The translations under genes were made by a program, and so were the position numbers. This document shows, piece after piece, positions 1 through 7,317 of a stretch of DNA of 40,082 bases. The stretch lies in contig NZ_JAACYW010000080.1 in NCBI RefSeq assembly GCF_015356825.1, positions 1 to 40,082 on the forward strand, given 5' to 3'. The notes beneath the pieces were generated by a model that saw only the letters and a program-made list of their open reading frames with translations, did no database searches and was not told the origin of the DNA. The number at the start of each line of letters is the position of its first letter. Position 1 is the stretch's first letter. This DNA comes from Catenulispora rubra. GTDB taxonomy: Bacteria > Actinomycetota > Actinomycetes > Streptomycetales > Catenulisporaceae.

Positions 1-2
1 CC

Positions 3-1127
3 TGGTGGGACAGCTACGTAGTGGTCAATCAGCGCTTCGCCGACGCCGCCGCGAAAGCAGCAGCCCCGGGCGCAACGGTGTGGGTGCAGGACTACCAACT
101 CCAACTCGTCCCGGCCATGCTGCGCGAACAGCGTCCCGACTTGAGCATCGGCTTCTTCCTGCACATCCCGTTTCCGCCGGTCGAGCTGTTCAGGCAGCTG
201 CCTTGGCGGACCGAGATCGTCCGCGGGCTGTTGGGGGCCGACGTCGTCGGGTTCCAGATGCCCGGCGGCGCCCAGAACTTCCTGTGGCTGACCCGACAAC
301 TGCTCGGTCTGGAACCGACGAGAGCGGCCGTCAGGGTCCGCAGCCGCCCCGGATCCGTACCGTTCGACGGCCGCCACGTCCGGGTCGGCGCGTTCCCCAT
401 CTCCATCGACGCCGCTGGCTTCCACAAGCTGTCACGGAAAGCCCATACCGCTGAACGCGCCCGGAAAATACGCGCGGACATGGGAGCTCCGCACCGGCTG
501 CTGCTGGGAGTGGACCGGCTGGACTACACCAAGGGCATCGACATACGTCTGCGGGCCCTCCGCGAGCTGCTGGTCTCCGGGAGAGTGGATCCGGAGTCCG
601 TGGCGATGATCCAGGTCGCGACTCCGAGTCGCGAGCGCGTGGGGCAGTACAAGGCCATGCGGCGCAGCATCGAGGAACAGGTCGGACGACTCAACGGCGA
701 GTTCGGCCGGGTCGGACGGCCGATCGTCCACTACCTGCACCAGCCCATGGACCGCGACGAGCTCGTCGCGCTGTACTGCGCAGCCGACGTCATGGTCGTC
801 ACACCACTGCGCGACGGCATGAACCTGGTCTGCAAGGAATACGTCGCCAGCCGACACGACCTCGACGGAGTGCTGGTGCTCTCCGAGTTCGCCGGCGCGG
901 CGTCCGAGCTGACCGAGGCCCTGCTGGTCAACCCGCATGACCTGGACGGTGTCGCACAGGCTCTGGAGCGGGCGGTGACCATGGACCCGGCCGAGGAGAA
1001 GGCGAGGATGCGGACCTTGCACCGGCAGGTGATGACCCACGACGTGGGCCGTTGGGCGCGGTCGTTCCTCGACTTCCTGGACCCCGACTCGGCCACGCAC
1101 GCCGGCGGGGAGGCAGTGCACCAGTGA
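3..1127 (+). CDS. otsA: Trehalose-6-phosphate synthase (GT20), 5' end cut off by window
   Basis: This enzyme makes trehalose 6-phosphate from UDP-glucose and glucose 6-phosphate in the cytoplasm, the first step of the OtsAB pathway. The reading frame is open to the left edge and already codes for protein at base 3 (WWDSYVVVNQRFA), so the N-terminal third lies outside the window and the GTG at 21 is not the start. Family motifs visible in order are DYQLQLVPAML, HIPFPPVELFRQLPW, GVDRLDYTKGID, RDGMNLVCKEYVAS and LSEFAGAASEL, which cover the sugar-phosphate and nucleotide-sugar binding residues of GT20. The stop TGA overlaps the GTG start of otsB, which predicts coupled translation. Convergent galU next door supplies the UDP-glucose substrate. 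Identity is secure. Confidence 0.95.
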   Translation, partial: WWDSYVVVNQRFADAAAKAAAPGATVWVQDYQLQLVPAMLREQRPDLSIGFFLHIPFPPVELFRQLPWRTEIVRGLLGADVVGFQMPGGAQNFLWLTRQLLGLEPTRAAVRVRSRPGSVPFDGRHVRVGAFPISIDAAGFHKLSRKAHTAERARKIRADMGAPHRLLLGVDRLDYTKGIDIRLRALRELLVSGRVDPESVAMIQVATPSRERVGQYKAMRRSIEEQVGRLNGEFGRVGRPIVHYLHQPMDRDELVALYCAADVMVVTPLRDGMNLVCKEYVASRHDLDGVLVLSEFAGAASELTEALLVNPHDLDGVAQALERAVTMDPAEEKARMRTLHRQVMTHDVGRWARSFLDFLDPDSATHAGGEAVHQ

Positions 1128-1906
1128 CCGCCGAGTCGCTGCCGACCGGACTGCGGCAGGCCATCGACCGCATCGCGCGCGTGCCGCGGCTGCTCGTGGT
1201 CTGCGACTACGACGGGACGCTCGCACCGATCGTCGCAGATCCGGCGAAGGCGGTGCCGCGTCCGGAGTCGGTGCGGGCCCTGCTATCGCTGGCCGACCTG
1301 CCCGACACGACCGTCGGCGTCATCTCCGGCCGGGCGCTGCGCGACCTGGCCGCGCTGTCGGGACTGCCGGCCGAGGTGCAGCTGATCGGCAGCCATGGCG
1401 CCGAATTCGACGCGGGATTCGCGCACGAGCTGGACCACCAGGCGCAGGCGCTGCGATGGCGACTGGAGGCCGAGCTGGAACGGCTCGTCGGCCGTACCCC
1501 CGGTGTGCTGTTGGAGCTGAAGCCAGCCAGCATCGCGGTGCACGTGCGCCGGGTCGAACCGTCGGTCGGCGCATCGGTTCTGGATGCGGTCCGAGCAGGC
1601 CCGGCGCAATGGGAAGGCGTGCAGGTCACCGAAGGCAAGGCCGTGATCGAGCTGGCGGTCGTCGAGACCGACAAGGGCGAAGCCCTGGATCTACTGCGCC
1701 GCCAGGCCGATGCCACCGCGGCGCTGTTCGTCGGCGACGACGTCACCGACGAGAAAGCCTTCGCACGCCTCGCCGATCCGGACGTCGGCGTGAAGGTCGG
1801 TCACGGTGAAACCCTGGCCGAATACTCCATACCGGACACCGAAGACGTCGCGGTGATGCTGGACTATCTCCTCGCGGAACGACGCACGCGATACGTGTCA
1901 GGCTGA
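1124..1906 (+). CDS. otsB: Trehalose-6-phosphate phosphatase
   Basis: This HAD-superfamily phosphatase removes phosphate from trehalose 6-phosphate to give trehalose. The 260-residue product shows HAD motif I (DYDGTLAPI, residues 28-36, first Asp the nucleophile), motif II (SGR, in GVISGRALRDL) and motif IV (GDDVTDEKAF), and has the normal length for OtsB. An open frame reaches back to 1052, but the GTG at 1124 overlaps the otsA stop as GTGA and gives the right N-terminus, so it was chosen. The gene forms a two-gene operon with otsA. Its last nine bases overlap the end of convergent galU, so no room is left for a separate terminator. Confidence 0.94.
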   Translation: MTAESLPTGLRQAIDRIARVPRLLVVCDYDGTLAPIVADPAKAVPRPESVRALLSLADLPDTTVGVISGRALRDLAALSGLPAEVQLIGSHGAEFDAGFAHELDHQAQALRWRLEAELERLVGRTPGVLLELKPASIAVHVRRVEPSVGASVLDAVRAGPAQWEGVQVTEGKAVIELAVVETDKGEALDLLRRQADATAALFVGDDVTDEKAFARLADPDVGVKVGHGETLAEYSIPDTEDVAVMLDYLLAERRTRYVSG

Positions 1907-2800
1907 AGCGTCCTCGCCGGCGGCGAGCGACCGCAGGATCGGTCCGTACGTCGGGTCGGCCAGCGCGTGCGCGAACTGCGCCACCAGATAGTCCGCCGGG
2001 TTGCCGGTGTCGTACCAGCGCCCTGCGATGACCTGCCCGTAGACGGCGCGGGTCTCGGCGTACGCGTTGATCGCGTCGGTGAGGTACACCTCGCCGGTGC
2101 GCTGCTGCTCCCAACGGACGGTGGCCTCGTGCAGCTCCTCCACGATGCCGGGGGTGACGACGTAGCCGCCGATCGCGGCGAAGTCGCTGGGCGCGTCCGC
2201 CGGCTTGGGCTTCTCCAGCAGGCCCGAGATCCTCAGCAGGCCGTTGCCCAGGTCCTCGTGCACGACCGGGACGCCGTAGCGCTGGGACTCCGAGCGGTCC
2301 ATCGGCATCAGCGCCAGCATCGGGCAGCCGGTCGCCTCGTAGGCGGCGATGAGCTGCTGCGCGCGCGGGACCTCGGCCACGAACACGTCGTCGGGCCACA
2401 GCACGAGCATCGGCTCGTCGTCGCCGAGACCGCGCGCGGCGTTCAGCACCGGGGTGCCGTTGCCGTAGGGGCCGTGCTGGTCCTGGTAGGTGATGTGGCC
2501 GGCGCGGGCGAGCTCTGCGACGTCCTCGACGGCCTGGGCGTAGGCGTCCTTGCCCGCGGCCTGGAGCTGTTCGACGAGCGCCGGGTTCGGACGGAAATGG
2601 TCCTGGATCAGCGATTTGCCACCGGACACCACGATGGTGATGTCCGTGATCCCGGAGGCCACCAGCTCGCGCACCGTGTGCTCGATCACCGGCCGGTCGC
2701 CGACCGGCAGCATCTCCTTGGGGATCGCCTTGGTCAACGGCAGCATGCGGGAACCGATCCCGGCCGCCGGGATCACCGCCCTGCGGATCGTCACAGCCAC
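1898..2800 (-). CDS. galU: UTP-glucose-1-phosphate uridylyltransferase
   Basis: The enzyme converts UTP and glucose 1-phosphate to UDP-glucose, the donor for OtsA and for many glycan pathways. The 300-residue protein begins with the nucleotidyltransferase signature AAGIGSRMLPLTKAIPKEMLP (residues about 11-31), followed by DRPVIEHTVRE, the LWPDDVFV metal/nucleotide site and EKPKPADAPS, whose Lys would bind the sugar phosphate. Length and motif order are normal for bacterial GalU. It lies tail-to-tail with otsB with a 9-bp overlap, so both strands are used to the last codon. Its position between trehalose genes and a glycan locus suggests it serves both. Confidence 0.93.
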   Translation of the reverse strand: MAVTIRRAVIPAAGIGSRMLPLTKAIPKEMLPVGDRPVIEHTVRELVASGITDITIVVSGGKSLIQDHFRPNPALVEQLQAAGKDAYAQAVEDVAELARAGHITYQDQHGPYGNGTPVLNAARGLGDDEPMLVLWPDDVFVAEVPRAQQLIAAYEATGCPMLALMPMDRSESQRYGVPVVHEDLGNGLLRISGLLEKPKPADAPSDFAAIGGYVVTPGIVEELHEATVRWEQQRTGEVYLTDAINAYAETRAVYGQVIAGRWYDTGNPADYLVAQFAHALADPTYGPILRSLAAGEDASA

Positions 2801-3203
2801 GCCGAAGTCCTTCGGATCGGGTCGGAACCCCGCCGGCGGCCCGGCAGGACATCTCGGACGCTACCAACGCCCCGCCCGGCAGCCGGGCGCGACACGCGTG
2901 AGCGCCGATGCCTTTGGGCCTTTGGGGCCCGGGGTTTTCGGAACGCCGTCGTCTCCATGTCAATTGTCATTCAAGACCCTGACAATTGCCAGGATTACCT
3001 TCCGGCATTCTTCGCGCGGCCGCACCCGCCGAGCCGACGGGCTCGCGTGACAACGGCATGATTCGGTGCGAACCACCCAGGTCGGGCGCTTCGGCCTGAG
3101 GTTGGAGCAAGACTGTGACCCTTCGCACCGAAGGCCGACCCGCCGGGGCATATGCTGCACTGGTCGCCCGGCCGTCTCGACTTGCATTGGTGTCGGATCC
3201 TCA
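2801..3203. promoter_or_regulatory. Divergent intergenic region with paired CAATTG sites
   Basis: These 403 bases separate the starts of galU (leftward) and the polysaccharide deacetylase (rightward), so both promoters should be here. The visible structure is a pair of near-inverted sites, GTCAATTGTC at 2959-2968 and GACAATTGCC at 2981-2990, whose CAATTG centres are 22 bp apart, about two helical turns. This AT-rich patch stands out from the GC-rich surroundings and is a candidate operator or leader hairpin. The rest holds no convincing gene; open frames in it lack a ribosome site and protein-like composition. No strong sigma-70-type -35/-10 pair was identified. Confidence 0.4.
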
Positions 3204-3965
3204 ATGACCGAAGCGCTCCCTCACGACCCGGTGGCGGCAGGTCGGCGCATGCCGCACCTGCCGTTGATCATGATGTACCACTCGGTGGGCGCCCGCCCGC
3301 ACGACCCGAACAACCTGGCCGTGACGCCGGAGCGGTTCGAGGAGCAGATGGCGACGCTGAAGCGGCGCGGGCTGCGCGGCGTCTCCGTGGCCGAACTCCA
3401 GGCCGCCCGGGCCGCCGGGTCGGCGCGCGGACTGATCGGACTCACCTTCGACGACGGCTACACCGACGTCGTGGAGAACGCGCTGCCCATCCTGCAGCGC
3501 TTCGGCTTCTCCGGGACGTTCTACATCCTGGCCGGCCGCATCGGCGGGGCGAACGAGTGGGACGAGGGCACCCCGTGGCCGCTGGTCGACGAGGCGGGGA
3601 TCCGGCGTTGGGCTGACGCCGGGTTCGAAGTCGGGTCGCACGGCTCGCTGCACGTGGCACTGGCCGACGCGGGCCCGGAGGTGCTGCGCACGGAGGTCGC
3701 GGAGAGCCGCGAGAAGCTGTCCGGCATCGTCGGGAAGCCGGTGCACGGCTACTGCTACGCCTACGGGTCGATGGACACCGCGGCCCGCTCGGCGGTCGCC
3801 GCGGCCGGGTACGAGCACGCCACCGCCGTCATCTCCCGGGAGTCGCTGGGACCGCACGCGCTGCCCAGGATCTGGATCGGCCAAGTGCACACGTCCAAAC
3901 ATATTCTTAAAATGCTCTACACCTACCGGCTTCATCGCCGTATTTCCGGCCGGCATGCCCTATGA
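3204..3965 (+). CDS. Polysaccharide deacetylase (NodB domain)
   Basis: A carbohydrate esterase 4 type protein expected to remove acetyl groups from amino sugars of a polysaccharide or lipid-linked glycan. The 253-residue product has the NodB metal-site motifs: LTFDDGYTD (residues about 80-88) with two Asp, and SHGSLH, the H-x3-H motif. The third motif is atypical (CYAYGSMD). The MMYHSVG start of the fold is at residues about 23-29. No signal peptide or membrane segment is seen, so a cytoplasmic or membrane-peripheral site is likely. The frame is open back to 3066, but ATG 3204 begins just before the conserved fold and was chosen. The C-terminus is unusually AT-rich (AAA CAT ATT CTT AAA ATG near 3897-3914). 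It opens the glycan locus. Confidence 0.85.
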   Translation: MTEALPHDPVAAGRRMPHLPLIMMYHSVGARPHDPNNLAVTPERFEEQMATLKRRGLRGVSVAELQAARAAGSARGLIGLTFDDGYTDVVENALPILQRFGFSGTFYILAGRIGGANEWDEGTPWPLVDEAGIRRWADAGFEVGSHGSLHVALADAGPEVLRTEVAESREKLSGIVGKPVHGYCYAYGSMDTAARSAVAAAGYEHATAVISRESLGPHALPRIWIGQVHTSKHILKMLYTYRLHRRISGRHAL

Positions 3966-4063
3966 TTTCGAGGCCGCACGCCACCGACGGCACGGTGCCC
4001 GGACAAGTTCGACAGCTCGCGATCCGGCTGGCGGACTCTTGTCATCCGGTGCCCCCTGAGTAC

Positions 4064-4091
4064 TTGCACCACGCGTAGCCCGCTGTATACC
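4064..4091 (+). promoter_or_regulatory. Candidate promoter of the glycan operon
   Basis: A TTGCAC element at 4064-4069 and TATACC at 4086-4091 with a 16-bp spacer resemble an actinobacterial sigma-A promoter. They lie about 75 bp before the GT2 start, inside the 199-bp gap after the deacetylase. The spacing is plausible but each hexamer has mismatches. This is inference from pattern only. Confidence 0.35.
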
Positions 4092-4164
4092 TTCCGCCTC
4101 AAGCCGATTTCGGCTACACGGGTCGAAGGCACCGCCGTCAGACCTTTCCCTTGGGGGGACACGA

Positions 4165-5004
4165 ATGCGATCGCTGTCGGTTGTGATACCGGCTTACAAC
4201 GAAGCCGAGAACATAGAAGACGTAATAGCTTCGATACCGGTTTCGCAGTTGGCTGACCTCGGCTGGTCCACGGAGATCGTGGTGGTCGACAACAACTGCA
4301 GCGACGGGACCGGGGATCTGGCGCGGGCGTGCGGCGCCGAGGTCGTGTTCCAGCCGGAGAAGGGCTACGGCAACGCCTACAAGGCCGGCTTCGCCGCCGC
4401 CAAGGGCGAGGTGATCGCCTCCGGCGACGCCGACCGGACCTACCCGTTCGACCACCTCCCGGAACTGCTGGCCGAACTGGAGAGCTCCGGCGCGGACTTC
4501 CTGACCACCGACCGCCTGCACTCGGCCAACCGGGGTGCCATGAAGCACTCCCACTTCTGGGCCAACCACGTCCTGAGCTTCGTCTCCCGGCTCATCTTCC
4601 GGCACGGCATCCGCGACTCGCAGTCCGGCATGTGGATCTTCCACCGGCACGTCTGGGCCGGCGTGGACGTCCGCTCCCCGGGCATGGCCTTCTCCCAGGA
4701 GATCAAGAACGCCGCGGTCCTCGCGGGCTATAAGGTGACCGAAACGCACATCGAGTACCGGGTACGCGGCGGCGACGTGAAGCTCAACTCGGTCCGCGAC
4801 GGCCTGCGCAACCTGGGCCACCTGATCGGCCACCGGATCCGGCACGACGGCCCGGCGTCCGACGGGTCCTACCAGGACCAGGACGTCCCCGTCCGAGCCC
4901 GGGCCAAGGGCGTCCGGCTCCCGGCGATGCGTTCGGCGACCGTGGCAGAAGCAGAAGGAGCAACACCGGGATGCCAGACGACGGGCAGCGGCACGGCCGC
5001 CTGA
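4165..5004 (+). CDS. GT2 glycosyltransferase, DPM-synthase-like
   Basis: A family 2 glycosyltransferase resembling polyprenyl-phosphate hexose synthases, which transfer a sugar from a nucleotide donor to polyprenyl phosphate on the cytoplasmic face. The 279-residue protein starts SVVIPAYNEAENIEDVI, then has VVVDNNCSDGTGDLA, the EKGYGNAYKAGF stretch and SGDADRTYPFDHLPELL, whose D-x-D is the metal/donor site. DSQSGMWIFHRHVW follows, typical of this subgroup. It lacks the C-terminal membrane domain of some relatives and ends in a basic, Arg-rich tail. A GGGGGG ribosome site precedes ATG 4165. The gene overlaps the next one by 34 bp. Its product could charge the carrier used by the downstream GT-C and GT87 enzymes; donor sugar is not predictable from sequence. 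Confidence 0.86.
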   Translation: MRSLSVVIPAYNEAENIEDVIASIPVSQLADLGWSTEIVVVDNNCSDGTGDLARACGAEVVFQPEKGYGNAYKAGFAAAKGEVIASGDADRTYPFDHLPELLAELESSGADFLTTDRLHSANRGAMKHSHFWANHVLSFVSRLIFRHGIRDSQSGMWIFHRHVWAGVDVRSPGMAFSQEIKNAAVLAGYKVTETHIEYRVRGGDVKLNSVRDGLRNLGHLIGHRIRHDGPASDGSYQDQDVPVRARAKGVRLPAMRSATVAEAEGATPGCQTTGSGTAA

Positions 5005-6086
5005 GCGAGGTGTTCTCCCGGCTGTTCCCGGCACGGTCCCCGGAGTCTGCGGAGTCTGCGGCGGGGGCGGCCGGGGGTGGTTCCGGTGTGGGTGAAGGTG
5101 CAGGGCGGCAAGACGTCGCCGGGTCCCGCGGGCTGGGATCCGGACATCGAATAACGGCGAGCCTCAATGAGCCGGCGGCCTACGCGGACCCGACGGCCGA
5201 CACGACGTTGTTGGGTCGGATCACCCTGTCAGAACCGACCGTAGAGCCGATGGCCGATACGACGTTGTTGGGTCGGATCACCCTGTCGGAGCCGACCGCA
5301 GAGCCGATGGCCGATACGACGCTGTTGGGCCGGATCACGCTGTCGGACCCGACCGCAGAGCCGATGGCCGACACGACGTTGTTGGGCCGGATCGACCTGT
5401 CGCCGCCGACGGAGCTGGCGTCCGATCCTGATTCCGGTCTGAGCGCCGACGATGCCGACGACGCCGATGACGCCCCGCCGCCCAATCCCGCCGACCGCAT
5501 CGACATCCCGGACGTCTACGCCGACGACGACGCGCCTCCCAATGCCACCGACCGCATTGACATCACCGAGGCCTACGCCGACGTCCCCGACATCGTGGCC
5601 GTCGATGCCGATGACACCGTCACCGACACCGACACCGACGCTGCCGGGCCGACCCCGCCGTGGTCCCTCAGTTCCTTCGTCGACCGGCACCGCCGACGGC
5701 TCACGATCGTCGCGGCGGGCGTCGCAGCCGTCGGCATCCTGCTCGCGCTGCCGCCGGTCCGCACCCAGCTGCGGGACTCGTTCACCAAGCTGCCGAAGCC
5801 GTACACGGCCCTGTACTTCACCTCGCCGCCTCAGGTCGACGGCACCGTCCTGACCGTGCCGGTGAGCGTGCACGCCGTCGACACCGGCGCGAAGGTTTTC
5901 AGCGTCCGGGTGTGGACCGTCGACTCCAAGGGCTCCGTCGACAACAGCAAGACCACCGACCTCAAGTGGGACGGCCAGGCGCTGAGCGCCGTCGTCACCA
6001 TGCCCGTCAGCCCCCAGTCCGACTACGTCTGGGTCTCGCTCGAGAACAGCGACCAATCCCTCCACTATAAGATCGCGGCGGCATGA
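4971..6086 (+). CDS. Single-pass membrane protein with 19-residue tandem repeats
   Basis: No family recognised. The 371-residue protein has a probable cytoplasmic N-terminal part, one membrane helix (LTIVAAGVAAVGILLALPPV, residues about 240-259) and a roughly 110-residue C-terminal domain of beta-strand character that would lie outside (LYFTSPPQVDGTVLTVPVSV onward). Residues about 77-148 hold nearly four copies of a 19-residue unit, DTTLLGRITLSEPTVEPMA, followed by two diverged 19-residue units containing DRIDI. The N-terminal part is very acidic. A good AGGAG ribosome site precedes ATG 4971 and the end overlaps the next gene as ATGA, so it sits in the middle of the operon. The repeats look like short docking or phosphorylation motifs; a scaffold or regulator for glycan assembly is inference. 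Confidence 0.75.
   Translation: MPDDGQRHGRLSEVFSRLFPARSPESAESAAGAAGGGSGVGEGAGRQDVAGSRGLGSGHRITASLNEPAAYADPTADTTLLGRITLSEPTVEPMADTTLLGRITLSEPTAEPMADTTLLGRITLSDPTAEPMADTTLLGRIDLSPPTELASDPDSGLSADDADDADDAPPPNPADRIDIPDVYADDDAPPNATDRIDITEAYADVPDIVAVDADDTVTDTDTDAAGPTPPWSLSSFVDRHRRRLTIVAAGVAAVGILLALPPVRTQLRDSFTKLPKPYTALYFTSPPQVDGTVLTVPVSVHAVDTGAKVFSVRVWTVDSKGSVDNSKTTDLKWDGQALSAVVTMPVSPQSDYVWVSLENSDQSLHYKIAAA
5199..5412 (+). repeat. 57-bp tandem repeat inside coding sequence
   Basis: About 3.75 copies of a 57-bp unit begin at 5199, 5256, 5313 and 5370. Copies differ by only a few bases, mostly synonymous or conservative, so copy number may vary between strains. Each encodes 19 residues beginning DTTLLGRI. 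Two further 19-residue units with the core DRIDI follow to about 5590 but have diverged at the DNA level. Confidence 0.93.
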
Positions 6087-7261
6087 CCGAGCAGAGCTCC
6101 CCCGAGCACACAGCCCCCGTCCGCTCCACGCCGGGCAAGCGCCGACGCGTCGTTCAGGTCACTCCGAACTACCCGCCGCTGCTCGGCGGTGTGGAGCGGG
6201 TGGTGCAGATCCTGGCCACCGGGCTCGCGACCCGCAACGACGTCAGCGTCGTCACCACCGACCACCAGGCGGGCGGCGTGCCGCGCCGCGTCGTCGAAGC
6301 GGGCGGCGTCAAGGTCCGGCGGCACAGGTCGCTGACCGTCGCGCACACCTCGCTGGCCCCCGGCATGTTCGGCTCGCTCCTGCGCATCCCGCGCGGCACG
6401 GTGGTCCATCTGCACTGCTCGACGGCGGTCGTGCCCGAGCAGGTCTGGCTCAGCGCCCGAATACGCGGACAGAAGTACATCCTGCACTTCCACATGGAGG
6501 TCGACGCCTCCGGACCGCTCGGCCGGCTGCTGCCGTTCTACAAGAAGCACCTGTTCGGCCGGGTTCTCCGCGGCGCGGCCGGTGTCATCGTGCTCACCGA
6601 ATCGCAGCGCGGCTTCCTGGCCGAGCGCTACGGCGTGGACCCGGCGAAGGTCTACGTGGTCCCCAACGGCGTGGCCGAGGAGTACTTCCTGCCGCCGCGC
6701 ACACCGAGCCCGGAGCAGACGGCCGCGTCCGGACCCGAACCGCTCCGGCTACTGTTCGTCGGCCGCCTCGGCGCCCAGAAGAACGTCGCCCGGCTCCTCG
6801 ACGCGATGGCACTGGTCACCGAGCCGGTCCGGCTGCGACTCGTCGGCGACGGCGAGCTGCGCGAGGATCTGGTGGCGCAGGCGACCGGACTCGGCCTGGA
6901 CGACCGCGTGGAGTTCGCCGGCCGCAAGGACGGCGACGACCTGATCAAGGAGTACGCGGCCGCCGAGCTGTTCGTCCTCCCCTCGGACCGGGAGGGCATG
7001 GCGCTGGTGGTGCTGGAGGCCATGGCCGCCGGGCTGCCGGTGCTGGCCACCGCCGTCCCGGGCAACATCGAGACGGTCGAGGACGCCGGGGTGCTCGTCG
7101 AGCCGACCCCGAAGGCGCTGGCCGCCGCGATCGACGCGCTCGCCCGGGACCGTTCGGCGCTGGCCGCCCCGGCAGCGGCAGGAGCGGCACGCGTCGCCGA
7201 CCGGCACTGGGACCAGGTCGTGGCGGCGGTCGAGAACGTCTACGAGCAGGTGGGATTCTGA
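6083..7261 (+). CDS. GT4 glycosyltransferase
   Basis: A GT-B fold, retaining glycosyltransferase of family 4, 392 residues. The N-terminal domain shows TPNYPPLLGGVERVVQILATGL, the usual acceptor-side Gly-Gly loop. The C-terminal domain has LLFVGRLGAQKNVARLLDAM and the E-x7-E donor motif in DREGMALVVLEAMAAGLPV. The VLTESQRGFLAERY and VPNGVAEEYF stretches are also typical. No membrane helix is present, so it acts at the cytoplasmic face. The start ATG overlaps the preceding stop (ATGA), and its own stop overlaps the possible CTG start of the next gene. Donor and acceptor cannot be read from sequence; it should add one sugar to the repeat unit of the locus. Confidence 0.9.
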   Translation: MTEQSSPEHTAPVRSTPGKRRRVVQVTPNYPPLLGGVERVVQILATGLATRNDVSVVTTDHQAGGVPRRVVEAGGVKVRRHRSLTVAHTSLAPGMFGSLLRIPRGTVVHLHCSTAVVPEQVWLSARIRGQKYILHFHMEVDASGPLGRLLPFYKKHLFGRVLRGAAGVIVLTESQRGFLAERYGVDPAKVYVVPNGVAEEYFLPPRTPSPEQTAASGPEPLRLLFVGRLGAQKNVARLLDAMALVTEPVRLRLVGDGELREDLVAQATGLGLDDRVEFAGRKDGDDLIKEYAAAELFVLPSDREGMALVVLEAMAAGLPVLATAVPGNIETVEDAGVLVEPTPKALAAAIDALARDRSALAAPAAAGAARVADRHWDQVVAAVENVYEQVGF

Positions 7262-7317
7262 ACACGGAGACTTGGAACGGCAGGACGGCGCTTCTGGCCA
7301 GCGTCGTCCTCGCCGGG

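Noticed and set aside
5199..5412. CRISPR-like regular repeats
   Set aside because: Units are contiguous 57-bp coding repeats without unique spacers, in frame with a real gene.
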